In this document: positions 1-9,479 of the stretch, in pieces
How positions within the stretch are numbered: position 1 is the stretch's first letter
How the letters are laid out: each line of letters starts with the position of its first letter
Translations under genes and position numbers: made by a program
Assembly: GCF_003335585.1 (NCBI RefSeq)
Contig: NZ_QBFD01000002.1
Span: forward strand, 1-64,000
From: Sulfitobacter sp. DFL-14
GTDB lineage: Bacteria; Pseudomonadota; Alphaproteobacteria; Rhodobacterales; Rhodobacteraceae
DNA length: 64,000 nucleotides
Direction: 5' to 3'
The notes under the pieces: generated by a model
Databases searched by the model: none
What the model was told of the DNA's origin: nothing
What the model saw: only the letters and a program-made list of their open reading frames with translations

Positions 1-178
1 AAGTGGCATGAACATAGGTCAGTATCGCCCACCCCGGGCAGGCGATGGCCCGGCTTGTGCTTCGCGTCAAAATGGACTCGTTCCCGCCGTTCGCTGCATT
101 TTTCACGAATGACCGCTGCGCTCTTGCCCAGCGATGTGCAACAAAGCCGGGTTTGCCTGGCATATGACACCCGAAAAA
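1..178. other. Left-edge intergenic stretch, nothing recognised
   Basis: I see no convincing coding region, tRNA or repeat in this stretch before the tRNA gene. It could be the flank of a gene outside the window. Confidence 0.4.
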
Positions 179-255
179 TGGCGATCCCTGAAGGACTCGA
201 ACCCTCAACCTGCTGATTAGAAGTCAGCTGCTCTATCCAGTTGAGCTAAGGGACC
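179..255 (-). tRNA. tRNA-Arg (anticodon TCT)
   Basis: Read on the minus strand, the 7-bp acceptor stem GGTCCCT/AGGGATC closes. The anticodon arm is GCTGA-CTTCTAA-TCAGC, which gives anticodon TCT and decodes AGA. The T-arm contains GGTTCGAGTCC. The discriminator base is G and the CCA end is encoded in the DNA (TGG at 179-181 on the plus strand). It lies downstream of the MYG1-like gene on the same strand. tRNA ends are common integration sites, but no integrase or attachment repeat is visible here. Confidence 0.95.
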
Positions 256-344
256 GCTGCGCGGGGTTTTCCATCATCGGGGCCGGCTTGGCAAGCCTTC
301 TGGCGCCCCTCTGTGTGATCTATTCCGCGACGGCCTCCGCCGGC

Positions 345-1298
345 CTAGATCGCCTCAGCCGCCAGTTGGTCCGCCGCCTCGATCGCAAGGGCGGCCATGC
401 GCAGCGCGCTGTCCCGGTCGGTCGCGACCGCAATGAACCGTCCCGCGTGGCAGAACCGGGCACCGGGCACGCCGCTGGCCTGTTGCAGGTCCTGATCACT
501 CAGCCCCGCCCAGGCCGCAGGCAGATCCGCACGCAGCGCAAAACTGTCGTCGCTCTTCCGGATCCCCGTGATCGCCCAGTCGGTGTCGCGCGGATGCACC
601 ACAAACCACAGGTGATCCGCCCCCGCCTCCAGGATCGCGGCACGAAACGGCATGCCCATCGGCAGTTCCAGCACCCGCGCCTCGCCCGCCCGGGCAATGG
701 CATCATGGACAATCGTGGCCGCGCGCAGCTTGGCCGCTTTTCCGGCAACCGCCGCCTCGACAAAGGCGCGGGCGATGGGCAAGGCGGCGGTAAAGGCATC
801 GTCATCCGCCTGCGGACTGCGGTTGTCGAAGACCGGTTTCAGCGTTTCCAGCAGCACCGGCAGGGTCAACCCGGCAAGCGGCCCCGCAACGCCGGGGTCC
901 AGCGCCCCGTTGTCCATCAGATCGACGGGCAGCACAAAATCGCGGTCAAACCCGGCATGGACCGCCTCAATGTCGCTCTCCGGCACGGCAAGGGCACGCA
1001 GGTAATCGCGCCCGTAACTGGCCCAGATCAGGCCAAAGGAACTGTAGGGCTGGCCATCCGCCCGCAGGGGGCCGGGCACCTGGTGATGGTCGAAAATGCC
1101 CGCAGCGGGGTCGAACTGCCGCCCCACATCATAGATGATCCTGTCGGGGGCCGGGGTGATCCAGCGCGCCTCCCGGCTGCGGACACGTTCAGCTTCCGGA
1201 AACAGCCGGGTCAGAATGACCGAAGACAACAGCTCATCCGCGTGAAAGCCCCCCGAATGGGTCACCAGATACCGGATTGCCGCTTTGGGTAGGGTCAT
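345..1298 (-). CDS. MYG1/UPF0160 family metal-dependent hydrolase
   Basis: This 317-residue protein matches the MYG1 family, putative DHH-type phosphoesterases. Eukaryotic MYG1 is reported as a 3'-5' RNA exonuclease; the bacterial role is poorly defined. The family signature THSGGFHADE is at residues 13-22, a YDVG segment is at about 56-59 and the metal-binding DHH is at 70-72, so the likely metal ligands (H14, H19, D21, D57, D70, H71) are all present. The length is close to that of other bacterial members. The ATG at 1298 is the natural start because the family motif begins soon after it. It is a single gene transcribed towards the tRNA-Arg gene. No signal peptide is seen, so it should be cytoplasmic. 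Confidence 0.85.
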   Translation of the reverse strand: MTLPKAAIRYLVTHSGGFHADELLSSVILTRLFPEAERVRSREARWITPAPDRIIYDVGRQFDPAAGIFDHHQVPGPLRADGQPYSSFGLIWASYGRDYLRALAVPESDIEAVHAGFDRDFVLPVDLMDNGALDPGVAGPLAGLTLPVLLETLKPVFDNRSPQADDDAFTAALPIARAFVEAAVAGKAAKLRAATIVHDAIARAGEARVLELPMGMPFRAAILEAGADHLWFVVHPRDTDWAITGIRKSDDSFALRADLPAAWAGLSDQDLQQASGVPGARFCHAGRFIAVATDRDSALRMAALAIEAADQLAAEAI

Positions 1299-1448
1299 GA
1301 ATGCTTCGATCCCGGATCATTGGGTTTCAAAGTGGATCGGATGTGACCCTGACAACTTGCTGCTATTCGCAATCCGGTCGCATCACCGGTCATGTCCGGC
1401 CAACCTGGCAGATCATGGATGATCCGGCTGCCGGCCACAGGCCCGGCT

Positions 1449-1760
1449 TCAGTGGGTCCAGGCACCGCGGCGGCCGGTTGCAAAATTTTCCCCGTAGCCG
1501 CCGGGGCGGACATTCGGCTTGCGCTTGTGCGGCTCTTGCACCTGGGCGTCGATGCCGTGCTCGCGGGCGTATTCAACCGCCTCTTCACGCGTGTCAAAGC
1601 GCAGTTTGACCTGCGCCTGCGTGTCGGATGAAGAGGTCCAGCCCATCAGCGGATCAACCTCGCGTGCCTCTGACGGGGCAAATTCCAGAAACCACATCCG
1701 TGTCTTTGCCGTGCCTGATGACATGGCCGTGCGGGCGGGCTGATAGATGCGTGCGCGCAT
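1449..1760 (-). CDS. ETC complex I subunit, NDUFS4-like accessory protein
   Basis: This 103-residue protein matches the ETC_C1_NDUFS4 family, the accessory subunit of NADH:ubiquinone oxidoreductase shared by mitochondria and alphaproteobacteria. The hallmark [11 protein letters not shown] is at residues 36-46, followed by the conserved F-x-T-x-EEA-x-x-YA-x-x-x-GI stretch at about 55-70. The C-terminus is basic and aromatic, as is typical. The ATG at 1760 was chosen over the longer open frame because AAGGAG lies a few bases upstream and the family begins with M-x-A-R-I-Y. It stands alone rather than in the nuo operon, which is usual for this subunit. It should act on the cytoplasmic arm of complex I. 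Confidence 0.9.
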   Translation of the reverse strand: MRARIYQPARTAMSSGTAKTRMWFLEFAPSEAREVDPLMGWTSSSDTQAQVKLRFDTREEAVEYAREHGIDAQVQEPHKRKPNVRPGGYGENFATGRRGAWTH

Positions 1761-1904
1761 GAGACGCTCCTTGGTCTGTGTTGCGATCCTGTATCGGCCA
1801 TTCGCAGGTCTGGGGCAAGGCCTTCGTCGGGATAATGCGGAATGCCCCTTACAAATGCTGCGCCGCAGCATTATCTTGGTTTCAGTTTTCGAAAGGAGCT
1901 TTCG

Positions 1905-2189
1905 ATGTACCCTGTAAATCTGATTTCCCTGTCAACCAATGCCGTCCTGCTGGCGTTCGAGGCGCAAACCGTCATGGCCCTGCGGCTGATGGCGATGGCC
2001 GGGCTGATCCCGCAAAAGGCGGGCGAGAACACCCGCATGGTCTCCGAAAAGCTGTCCGCCCTGAACAAGGCCAATGCCGCGGCAAGCAAGGCCATCATGG
2101 CAGGCAAAAGCCCTGATCAGGTGATATCCGCCGCAATGGTGCCGCTCAGCCGCAAGGTCAGGGCGAATCGGAAGCGCCTGATGAAATGA
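1905..2189 (+). CDS. Small conserved helical protein of unknown function
   Basis: This 94-residue protein starts at an ATG preceded by AAAGGAG. Residues 1-20 are hydrophobic, the middle is rich in Ala, Leu and Met (helical), and the C-terminus is strongly basic ([13 protein letters not shown]). From memory, similar Rhodobacteraceae proteins carry the label antifreeze protein, which seems to reflect only alanine-rich helix composition, so I do not adopt it. The shape recalls phasin-like or other small helical proteins. It is divergent from the complex I subunit gene and lies just upstream of uvrB on the same strand with a gap of about 110 bases. Confidence 0.7.
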   Translation: MYPVNLISLSTNAVLLAFEAQTVMALRLMAMAGLIPQKAGENTRMVSEKLSALNKANAAASKAIMAGKSPDQVISAAMVPLSRKVRANRKRLMK

Positions 2190-2298
2190 GACGGGGTGTC
2201 GGGTTCTGCTGACATAAGCTGGCAGTTGTCCGCCATCCCCCCTTGATCCTGCCGCCAAAAACGACACCTATGAGGCTCCCCACCCGAGGACGCCACAG

Positions 2299-4503
2299 AT
2301 GCCCTACGCCCAGACCGACAGCTCTGAAATCGCACCGATTCTGTCCAACCCCGCGCCCGACGTGCGCAACCGCCCCAAGCTGGAGGGCGGAAGGCGGTTT
2401 CGCCTGCAAACGGAATTCGAGGCCGCAGGCGATCAGCCCACCGCCATCGCGGAACTGTCGCAGGGGGTGAAAGACGGCGAAAGGGACCAGGTCCTGCTGG
2501 GTGCCACCGGCACCGGCAAGACCTTTACCATGGCGCGGGTGATCGAAGAGACCCAGCGCCCCGCCATCATCCTGGCCCCGAACAAGACGCTGGCAGCCCA
2601 GCTTTACGGCGAATTCAAGGGCTTCTTCCCGGACAACGCCGTCGAATACTTCGTATCCTACTACGATTACTACCAGCCAGAGGCCTATGTCGCCCGGTCG
2701 GACACCTATATCGAGAAGGAATCCCAGATCAACGAACAGATCGACCGGATGCGCCATTCGGCCACCCGGGCGCTGCTGGAACGCGACGATGTGATCATCG
2801 TGGCCTCGGTCTCCTGCATCTATGGTATCGGGTCGGTGGAAACCTATGGCGCGATGACACAGGACCTGAAAACAGGCTCCAGCTATGACCAGCGCCAGGT
2901 CATCGCCGATCTGGTCGCCCAGCAATACAAACGCAACGACGCCGCTTTCCAGCGCGGGTCGTTCCGGGTGCGTGGCGACAGCCTTGAAATTTTCCCCGCC
3001 CACCTTGATGACCGGGCCTGGCGGCTGTCCTTCTTTGGTGAGGAACTGGAAAGCATCACGGAATTCGACCCGCTGACCGGGGAAAAGACCGATACTTTCG
3101 ACCAGATCCGCGTCTATGCCAACAGCCACTATGTGACGCCCAAGCCAACGATGTCCCAGGCGATCATCGGCATCAAGAAAGAGCTGCGCACGCGGCTCGA
3201 CCAGCTGGTCGCCGATGGCAAGCTGCTGGAGGCCCAGCGGCTGGAGCAGCGCACGAACTTCGACCTTGAGATGCTCGAAGCCACCGGCGTCTGCAACGGC
3301 ATCGAAAACTATTCGCGCTACCTCACCGGCCGCGCCCCGGGCGAGCCGCCCCCGACCCTCTTCGAATTCATCCCCGATCATGCCATTGTTTTCGCGGACG
3401 AAAGCCATGTGAGCGTGCCCCAGATCGGCGGCATGTACAAAGGCGACTACCGGCGCAAGTTCACCCTGGCCGAACACGGCTTCCGCCTGCCCTCCTGCAT
3501 GGACAACCGCCCGCTGAAGTTCGAGGAATGGGATGCGATGCGCCCGCAATCCGTCTTTGTCTCTGCCACCCCCGCGGCCTGGGAGATTGAACAGGCAGGC
3601 GGTGTGTTCACCGAACAGATCATCCGCCCCACCGGCCTGATCGACCCGCAGATCGAAATCCGCCCCGTCGAAATGCAGGTGGATGACCTGCTGGACGAGG
3701 TGCGCAAGGTGGCCGCCGATGGCTACCGCACGCTGTGTACCACGCTGACCAAACGCATGGCCGAGGATCTCACCGAATACATGCATGAACAGGGCATCCG
3801 CGTGCGCTACATGCACTCCGACATCGACACGATCGAGCGGATCGAGATCCTGCGCGACCTGCGGCTGGGCGCCTTTGACGTGCTGATCGGCATCAACCTG
3901 CTGCGCGAGGGGCTCGACATTCCCGAATGCGGGCTGGTGGCGATCCTGGACGCCGACAAGGAAGGCTTCCTGCGCTCCGAAACCTCACTGATCCAGACCA
4001 TCGGCCGCGCCGCGCGGAACGCCGAGGGGCGCGTCATCATGTATGCCGACCGCATCACCGGCAGCATGGAACGCGCCATGGGCGAAACCGACCGCCGCCG
4101 CGCCAAGCAACTGGCCTATAACGAAGAACACGGCATCACCCCGCAGACGGTCAAGAAAAACGTCGAGGATATTCTGGCCGGTCTCTACAAGGGCGACGTG
4201 GACATGAACCGCGTCACCGCCAAGGTGGACAAGGCCCATGGCGGCAACCTGCAGACCGTGCTGGAAGGCCTGCGCACCGACATGCGCAAGGCCGCCGAGA
4301 ACCTGGAGTTCGAAGAAGCCGCCCGCCTGCGCGACGAGGTCAAGCGGCTGGAGGCGGTCGATCTGGCCATCGCCGACGATCCCATGGCACGGCAATACGC
4401 GGTGGAGAAAGCCGTCGGCGACGCGCAAAAAGCCTCAGGCCGCAGCACCGGCGGCCGCGGCGGCATGCGCGGTGGGAAAAGCCGGTATGGGGGGAAGCGG
4501 TGA
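2299..4503 (+). CDS. uvrB: Excinuclease ABC subunit B
   Basis: UvrB is the helicase-like damage-verification subunit of nucleotide excision repair. It is loaded by UvrA and then recruits UvrC. The 734-residue protein has Walker A GATGTGKT at about 68-75, the beta-hairpin [10 protein letters not shown] used for strand insertion, the [10 protein letters not shown] segment, helicase motifs V and VI ([14 protein letters not shown] and QTIGRAARN) and a C-terminal UVR domain ([18 protein letters not shown]). The tail is Gly/Arg rich ([10 protein letters not shown]). It has an N-terminal extension of about 25 residues relative to short bacterial UvrBs, which is common in alphaproteobacteria. I found no clear alphaproteobacterial LexA box (GTTC-N7-GTTC) in the 110 bases upstream. 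A symmetrical terminator follows. Confidence 0.97.
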   Translation: MPYAQTDSSEIAPILSNPAPDVRNRPKLEGGRRFRLQTEFEAAGDQPTAIAELSQGVKDGERDQVLLGATGTGKTFTMARVIEETQRPAIILAPNKTLAAQLYGEFKGFFPDNAVEYFVSYYDYYQPEAYVARSDTYIEKESQINEQIDRMRHSATRALLERDDVIIVASVSCIYGIGSVETYGAMTQDLKTGSSYDQRQVIADLVAQQYKRNDAAFQRGSFRVRGDSLEIFPAHLDDRAWRLSFFGEELESITEFDPLTGEKTDTFDQIRVYANSHYVTPKPTMSQAIIGIKKELRTRLDQLVADGKLLEAQRLEQRTNFDLEMLEATGVCNGIENYSRYLTGRAPGEPPPTLFEFIPDHAIVFADESHVSVPQIGGMYKGDYRRKFTLAEHGFRLPSCMDNRPLKFEEWDAMRPQSVFVSATPAAWEIEQAGGVFTEQIIRPTGLIDPQIEIRPVEMQVDDLLDEVRKVAADGYRTLCTTLTKRMAEDLTEYMHEQGIRVRYMHSDIDTIERIEILRDLRLGAFDVLIGINLLREGLDIPECGLVAILDADKEGFLRSETSLIQTIGRAARNAEGRVIMYADRITGSMERAMGETDRRRAKQLAYNEEHGITPQTVKKNVEDILAGLYKGDVDMNRVTAKVDKAHGGNLQTVLEGLRTDMRKAAENLEFEEAARLRDEVKRLEAVDLAIADDPMARQYAVEKAVGDAQKASGRSTGGRGGMRGGKSRYGGKR

Positions 4504-4564
4504 GGTGACGGGGCCAGGGCCGGTACCCATTTATCCTGCCCTGAAACGGCCATTCTCAACAACA

Positions 4565-4588
4565 AAGGCGGGCCAATCGGCCCGCCTT
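4565..4588. terminator. Bidirectional hairpin terminator between uvrB and PRC-barrel gene
   Basis: A perfect 10-bp stem AAGGCGGGCC/GGCCCGCCTT with loop AATC lies between convergent genes. The AA and TT ends of the stem give short U tracts in both directions. Confidence 0.8.
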
Positions 4589-4613
4589 CCGCATTCCACC
4601 GCCCGTCAGGCGG

Positions 4614-4970
4614 TCACATCCAGTAATACGGCGCGCCGTAGTGATCGAACGTCCGCTGTTCCCAGGCGCGGTCGCTTTGCCAACCCTCGGGGCGCTCGGG
4701 TGCGCCTTTCAGCGTGTCGGCGTCGATGTCGGTCACATACCCCTCGCGAGAGGGATCATAGCGCAAGGCGTTCCACGGGATCGGGTGATGGTCTTCACCC
4801 ATCCCCAGAAACCCGCCAAAACCCATGACCGCATAGGCCACGTTGCCGGATTTCTTGTCGATCATCAGGTGATCGATATGGCCGATCTCGTCACCCTTCG
4901 TGCCGAAAACCACCGTGCCGTTCACATCACCGGAAGAAACCAGAGATGCAGCCGAAGACATGTCATTCAT
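4614..4970 (-). CDS. PRC-barrel domain protein
   Basis: This 118-residue cytoplasmic protein carries a PRC-barrel domain at residues of about 10-70 (VFGTKGDEIGHIDHLMIDKK, then YAVMGFGGFLGMGEDHHPIP). PRC barrels occur in photosynthetic reaction-centre H subunits, RimM and many small stress-associated proteins. Nothing here ties it to photosynthesis. The ATG at 4970 is preceded by AAAGGAA at a good distance, so the longer reading is not needed. It is convergent with uvrB, with DUF3008 and hemerythrin genes following in the same orientation, which suggests a stress or envelope group. The exact function is unknown. Confidence 0.85.
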   Translation of the reverse strand: MNDMSSAASLVSSGDVNGTVVFGTKGDEIGHIDHLMIDKKSGNVAYAVMGFGGFLGMGEDHHPIPWNALRYDPSREGYVTDIDADTLKGAPERPEGWQSDRAWEQRTFDHYGAPYYWM

Positions 4971-5087
4971 AACGTGTTCCTTTCTTGAGTGTGCGTCTGA
5001 CAGGAAAACGCCCCTGGCGATCTTCGGTTCCGCTGCCTGCCGGTCACAGGCGGACAACAGCGCAGGCGCAGGACCAATTGATCCTGA

Positions 5088-5276
5088 TCAATCGTCATCC
5101 ACCTTTTCAGGCAGCCCCTCATGGTCGGTACTGGCATATTCTTCCAGTTCCGCCTCGGTCATGGTCTCATACATCTCTTTCGACGCGCCCTGCAGGTCGG
5201 ACACCTTGGTCTCGCCGCGTTTGGCAGAGAGGGCGGCACCTGCGGCGCGCTGTTGGGCTTTGGATCGGGCAGGCAT
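5088..5276 (-). CDS. DUF3008 family small protein
   Basis: This is a 62-residue basic-to-acidic protein with the typical DUF3008 pattern: N-terminal PARSKAQQRAAGAALSAKRG, central LQGASKEMYETMTEAELEEYA and the ending EGLPEKVDDD. Family members are small, conserved and uncharacterised, often near stress genes. AAAGGAA precedes the ATG. It reads on the same strand as the PRC-barrel and hemerythrin genes, separated by about 75-120 bases on either side. Confidence 0.85.
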   Translation of the reverse strand: MPARSKAQQRAAGAALSAKRGETKVSDLQGASKEMYETMTEAELEEYASTDHEGLPEKVDDD

Positions 5277-5350
5277 GGCTGTTCCTTTCGGTTGAGGTCG
5301 GTTTAACCGCTCAACTCAGGTGGCCGCAGCGATGTTCCGCAAATCCCGAC

Positions 5351-5905
5351 TTACCCGCTGAACCCTGTTTCCAGCACCACCGGCACGACGATCTCTTCCT
5401 CGTCGGTCAGATGGCGGTTCAACAAGGTTGTAAAGCCGTTCAGACGGTCCAGAAACGGCCCGATCTCGCCGCCTTGCAGCACGGCATTGGCCCCATCGGC
5501 CATCCCATGCAGCAATCCGTCCATCGCCTCATGATCCGTCTCCAACAGCTCAAAGCCGCGTTCCAGACGCCCATCCAGCGTGATTAACTGCGGAAAATAA
5601 TGCTGATCCTCGATCTGGTGGTGCCCGTGAAGCTGGTTCAGCAGCATCCCGCCATAGTGCGACAGACGCGGCGCATAGGCGGCAAAATCGACGCGGCCAT
5701 CGGCCAGCGCCTGCGCGTCGCTCTGCAACAGCTCGGTCAATTGCCGGAACATGGCATGCCGTTCCATCCAGAAGCGGATCATCTCGCCAAAGTTGGCATG
5801 CGCCTCCCAATTTGCACGCGGATAGGCTTGGGCCAGAACCCGCAGGGCATCCGGCAGGCCATCGCGCCGGTCAAGCGCCAGTTTGGGGTCAGAGATCATC
5901 CGCAT
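5351..5905 (-). CDS. Hemerythrin-like HHE domain protein
   Basis: This 184-residue cytoplasmic four-helix protein has diiron-type ligands spread over the helices: LSHYGGMLLNQLHGHHQIEDQ (residues of about 83-103), ETDHEAMDGLLH and LNRHLTDEEEIVVP near the C-terminus. HHE proteins bind O2, NO or act as regulators of iron and redox stress; which applies here is not visible. The start could be the ATG at 5905 or the next Met two codons later. It is divergent from the PLDc_N peptide gene, and the short AT-rich intergenic region of about 100 bases probably holds both promoters. Confidence 0.8.
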   Translation of the reverse strand: MRMISDPKLALDRRDGLPDALRVLAQAYPRANWEAHANFGEMIRFWMERHAMFRQLTELLQSDAQALADGRVDFAAYAPRLSHYGGMLLNQLHGHHQIEDQHYFPQLITLDGRLERGFELLETDHEAMDGLLHGMADGANAVLQGGEIGPFLDRLNGFTTLLNRHLTDEEEIVVPVVLETGFSG

Positions 5906-6005
5906 TCCATAGCGATTACAATGCGCTGCCGCAAGCTGCGGAACTTCTTCCGCTCACGCGGAGTTTATCCAGCAATACGCAATATGTGATTCAAGGAGAC
6001 AACCA

Positions 6006-6191
6006 ATGGAATATGGCCTCTTCGGACTAATCGTCCTGATCGCCGATATCTACGCGATTTATCAGGTGCTGACATCAACCGCGTCAACACTTGCGAAAAT
6101 CATCTGGACCGTTGTCATTCTGGTGCTGCCGGTGCTTGGCTTCATCGCCTGGCTCATCCTCGGCCCCCGCGGCAGCCGCGCGACGATCTGA
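6006..6191 (+). CDS. PLDc_N domain membrane peptide
   Basis: This 61-residue protein has two hydrophobic segments (about 5-23 and 33-54) and ends with the conserved LGPRGS motif. It matches the PLDc_N (cardiolipin synthase N-terminal) domain found as a stand-alone inner-membrane peptide. CAAGGAGACAACC places a strong ribosome binding site before the ATG. It has no catalytic HKD motif, so it is not a phospholipase. A strong terminator follows, so it is monocistronic. The function is unknown. Confidence 0.85.
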   Translation: MEYGLFGLIVLIADIYAIYQVLTSTASTLAKIIWTVVILVLPVLGFIAWLILGPRGSRATI

Positions 6192-6211
6192 ACCCCAGAC
6201 ATTTGCGGATC

Positions 6212-6238
6212 AGCCCGGAACCTTGTTCCGGGCTTTTT
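6212..6238 (+). terminator. Rho-independent terminator
   Basis: The stem AGCCCGGAA/TTCCGGGCT (9 bp) with loop CCTTG is followed by TTTT, 20 bases after the PLDc_N peptide stop codon. Confidence 0.92.
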
Positions 6239-6320
6239 CGTCGCCCAGTCTTTTGCGCAGGGCCAGTGCCGGTAATCCTTTTTTAATCTGCATTAACCAA
6301 GATCATCGCGGGAGTATGCG

Positions 6321-6986
6321 ATGCCTGTCCTGGTTCTTGTCCTGATCTTTCTCTGCCTGTCCGGCCCTGCACAGGCAGGGGCCTGGATGAGAGAGCGGGG
6401 CACCAGTTTCGTTTCATCCACCTTCACCCTGAACAAATCGCTCGATCAAAGCAGCGAAACCTACATCGAATACGGATGGCGCGACGACCTGACCATCGGT
6501 GCCGACCTCAGCTTTGCCAACAGCCATCTCGGCCTGCAGTCCGGTGCGGTCACGCTTTTCCTGCGCCGCCCGCTGAGCCGGCCAGACGCGGCGCACAAAT
6601 GGGCCTATGAAGTCGGGGCAGGCACGGCCTGGGTTCAGGATCTGATGTTGCCCCACGTCAAGCTGGGGCTGTCCTGGGGCCGAAGCTTTCGGATCGGGCA
6701 GAACTACGGATGGATGGGTGTGGACAGCGCGCTCTACTGGGACGTTACCTCCGGCCGGCGCGCGGCAAAACTGGATGGCACCCTGGGGTATAATTTCAGC
6801 CAGGTGACATCGGGCATGTTGCAGGTCTACCTGGCCCGGATTGATCAGCAGACCTATGGCACCTTCGCCCCTTCAATCCTAATCAAGCCGAAGAACCGCA
6901 ATTTTCGCATCCAGATCGGCACCGAAACCCCGTTTGACGGTCTGTCCTCTACATCAATCAAGCTGGGGTTATGGCGCGAATTCTGA
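6321..6986 (+). CDS. Secreted, probably outer-membrane beta-rich protein
   Basis: This 221-residue protein has a clear Sec signal peptide (hydrophobic residues 2-14, predicted cleavage after AQA at about 19). The mature part is rich in alternating polar and aromatic strands (ETYIEYGWRDDLTIGADLSF, GVDSALYWDVTSGRRAAKL, IKLGLWREF) and ends in Phe, as outer-membrane barrels do. I do not recognise a named family. It is preceded by a terminator and followed by a long hairpin, so it is probably transcribed alone. A periplasmic beta protein is the alternative. Confidence 0.7.
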   Translation: MPVLVLVLIFLCLSGPAQAGAWMRERGTSFVSSTFTLNKSLDQSSETYIEYGWRDDLTIGADLSFANSHLGLQSGAVTLFLRRPLSRPDAAHKWAYEVGAGTAWVQDLMLPHVKLGLSWGRSFRIGQNYGWMGVDSALYWDVTSGRRAAKLDGTLGYNFSQVTSGMLQVYLARIDQQTYGTFAPSILIKPKNRNFRIQIGTETPFDGLSSTSIKLGLWREF

Positions 6987-6987
6987 T

Positions 6988-7023
6988 GGCAGGCCCCCTC
7001 CGCCCTCTCAGACGGGGCCTGCC
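6988..7023. terminator. Hairpin between convergent genes
   Basis: A perfect 10-bp stem GGCAGGCCCC/GGGGCCTGCC with a 16-base loop lies directly after the stop codon of the beta-rich protein gene and before the end of the convergent beta-helix gene. There is no T tract, so termination is plausible but not certain. Confidence 0.55.
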
Positions 7024-7030
7024 GGTGCAT

Positions 7031-9319
7031 TCAGCGGCTGTCCATGCGGACCGTCACCTGCACCCGCCCGCGCAGCGCGATCGACCAGTTCAGCCGTATC
7101 TGGTCGCGGTTCCCGCCAATCGCCACATCGGCATAGGGTGTTTCCCACTGGCGCACATTGTTGCCATTGCGCAAGGCCCCCTGCGGCAACACGCTTTCCA
7201 CCTTCAACGCCTCGCCTCCGAAAGGCAGATATCCGGACATATCAATGGTCCAGATGTCAGATGCCGTGTTCTGAAAGAACTCCACCCTGGCCGGGCTTTC
7301 GACCTGATGGGTCACCGCATGAAACGAATTCTCGGTAAACACCACGTTCTTGCACCTTGAAAGGTCGAGATCCGCAAAGGTGGTATCGACCCGCTCTGCC
7401 CTGTCGATGGTGCCGTTCAGGCTGCGGAAACGGTTGCCGGTGATCGACACACCGCTCAGGAAATGCCCCGCCCCATGCGGCTTGACCACGATATAGCTGA
7501 ACCAGGGGGCCACCTCACCCGACAGAAAGATATTGTCGGTGACGCTGAGCGCACTGAACGAATATTCAGAGTTGAAGTCCGGCGCCGGGTCCTGCTCGTT
7601 GGTCCATTCGAGAAAACAATTGTCCACATAATTGCCCGAGAAAATCGAACTGACATGGGTATTGGCAAGGATGATGCCCGCCGACCGAACCCCGTTGTTC
7701 ACCTCGTCACCCTGGAAAAAATGGTTCCCCGTGATGATGCTGTTGGCCCCGCCCAGCAGGCCGAAATGGCGCAGACGCGTGGCGCGGTTGTCGCGCAGCT
7801 TCACATCATTGGCATTGGCATTGAACCCGATGGTCGTGCGCTGCGACACCGGAATCGCATCTTCCGCCGACAGGAACTGGCAGCGGTCGATCAGCATGCC
7901 CTGACAACCTCCACCGATAGAGGTGATCCCCCGGTCTGCCGGGCGCGTGATGAAGCAATCGCGCAGGTGAAACGCCGTGCCCGACAGGGCCAGCATGATC
8001 GCAGAGGACCGGTTGTTGCACTGGAACTCGATGTCGGCCAGCACGAACTTGCTCAACAGGCTGAAACCGCTGAAATCCAGCATGTACCGGAACTTGCGAA
8101 AGGTGAAGTTCTGCGTGCCGGAGGCATCGTAAAGCGGCGCGTTCAGCTCGATCTGCCCGGTGGCCACGTTCTTGGACCGCACATAGATCTCGCGGCCCAC
8201 CCCGTTTCCCTCCACCAGGGCACCGACAGGGATATTGGCGATGTTGGTGACATTGGTCAGCCGTTTGTTGTTGCTCGTGCTGTAGGTGGCCTGTGAGGTC
8301 ACAACTTCCGTGTCCCAGGCACTGCCGCTTGCCGCCTCCAGCTGGCCATTCCGGATCACCCGGCGCGTCGCATAGGAGTTCTGCCCCGGCACCGCCGCCT
8401 GCATGTCAATCGGCCCGGTGATGTTCACCTTGCGCCCGCCCAGATCCAGCGTCTCGTGATCCGCATTGTTCAGCAACGCCTGAAAGGCCTTGCGAAACGC
8501 CAGTTCCTCGTTCTCGAAGGCTTCGATGTAATTCGGCAGGTCGAAATTGCGGCGCAGCACCAGAACGGCACTGGTCGGCATGCTCAGCTTGCCCTCGAAT
8601 TTCACATTGCTGTCAATCGTCACGCTGGAATTCAGCCGGTAGGTCCCGGCCGGCACAAAGACCGTGCGCCCGTTGGCCGCCGCATTGGCCGCATCGAATG
8701 CGGCGCTGTCATCGGTCGTGCCGTCACCGATCGCACCGAAATCCACCACATCCACCTGGCTCAGCATGTCGCGCAGGAAAACCGATGTCACATCCTCGAT
8801 CTCGATGTCATCGACCCGGATGATCCCGCCGTTCGCGCCCACCAGGTCGATCCCGAAATGGCCGTAAATCGGCTCCGTCCCCCAGACCAGATCGACCCCA
8901 CCGCGATCGCCCGCCCCCACGATGGCCGACACCTCGACAACCTCGCCATAGGTCGTCAGCGTGACATAGGGCGCAAACCCCGCGACATTGTTCACAAGCG
9001 ACCCGTTCGCGCGGGCCGCGTATCCGGCGATGCGCACCGACGGCAGATTGCCACTGATCGCCTTCACCCTTGCCCTGATCTGCAGATAGCACCCCGGCAG
9101 CAGCGGGGTCTCGCCCATGTAACGCAGCTTCTGCGTGTTCTGCGTCTTCAGCAGCTCCAGCGCCCCTCCGAAATCCTGATCCGCAGGCACAAAGGCCCCA
9201 TTGGCCGAACCTTCATAGGTGTCCGAACCCGGCGTCCCATCGCCGCTCGACCAGACATCCAGACCTTGCGCAAACGGGGTCGGCATCAGCACCACGCCAT
9301 CGGTAATCGCCTTGTTCAT
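7031..9319 (-). CDS. Pectate-lyase-superfamily right-handed beta-helix protein
   Basis: This 762-residue protein has the classic opening of the Pectate_lyase_3 / GH28-related fold at about 200-240 (VDFGAIGDGTTDDSAAFDAA, then VFVPAGTYRL). A long stretch of N- and G-rich beta-helix coils follows (ITGNHFFQGDEV, IFSGNYVDN, VSITGNRFRS). About 190 N-terminal residues form a separate beta-rich module, and the C-terminus has a short beta domain. The ATG at 9319 is preceded by GGAGAAAGGG. I see no Sec signal peptide, RTX repeat or anchor, so how it leaves the cell, if it does, is unclear. Such proteins bind or cleave polysaccharide and resemble phage tail spikes, but no other phage genes are nearby. 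Confidence 0.8.
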   Translation of the reverse strand: MNKAITDGVVLMPTPFAQGLDVWSSGDGTPGSDTYEGSANGAFVPADQDFGGALELLKTQNTQKLRYMGETPLLPGCYLQIRARVKAISGNLPSVRIAGYAARANGSLVNNVAGFAPYVTLTTYGEVVEVSAIVGAGDRGGVDLVWGTEPIYGHFGIDLVGANGGIIRVDDIEIEDVTSVFLRDMLSQVDVVDFGAIGDGTTDDSAAFDAANAAANGRTVFVPAGTYRLNSSVTIDSNVKFEGKLSMPTSAVLVLRRNFDLPNYIEAFENEELAFRKAFQALLNNADHETLDLGGRKVNITGPIDMQAAVPGQNSYATRRVIRNGQLEAASGSAWDTEVVTSQATYSTSNNKRLTNVTNIANIPVGALVEGNGVGREIYVRSKNVATGQIELNAPLYDASGTQNFTFRKFRYMLDFSGFSLLSKFVLADIEFQCNNRSSAIMLALSGTAFHLRDCFITRPADRGITSIGGGCQGMLIDRCQFLSAEDAIPVSQRTTIGFNANANDVKLRDNRATRLRHFGLLGGANSIITGNHFFQGDEVNNGVRSAGIILANTHVSSIFSGNYVDNCFLEWTNEQDPAPDFNSEYSFSALSVTDNIFLSGEVAPWFSYIVVKPHGAGHFLSGVSITGNRFRSLNGTIDRAERVDTTFADLDLSRCKNVVFTENSFHAVTHQVESPARVEFFQNTASDIWTIDMSGYLPFGGEALKVESVLPQGALRNGNNVRQWETPYADVAIGGNRDQIRLNWSIALRGRVQVTVRMDSR

Positions 9320-9479
9320 CAAATATCCCTTTCTCCGGCAGCGCCACGGCACCCATACCGCCAGCACCCCGTCTGGTTGACCTCAGACCCGGCGATTGCC
9401 GACCCGTGGACAGGGAAATATCAATGAAATCTTAAGCAGCGCTGAGACCAGCGCACGGTCCATGGCGCAACGCCCGCTG

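Noticed and set aside
179..345. Integration site at the tRNA-Arg gene
   Set aside because: No integrase, direct repeat of the tRNA 3' end or change in gene character is visible in the window.
1905..2189. Antifreeze protein label for the small helical protein
   Set aside because: The name seems to come from alanine-rich helix composition only; no ice-binding repeats are visible.
2190..2298. LexA/SOS box upstream of uvrB
   Set aside because: One GTTC is present but no second GTTC or GAAC at 7-base spacing; not enough to call.
4957..4967. GACATGTCATT resembling the hairpin core of the two repeat loci
   Set aside because: It is the coding sequence for the first residues of the PRC-barrel protein, has no inverted partner and is probably chance.
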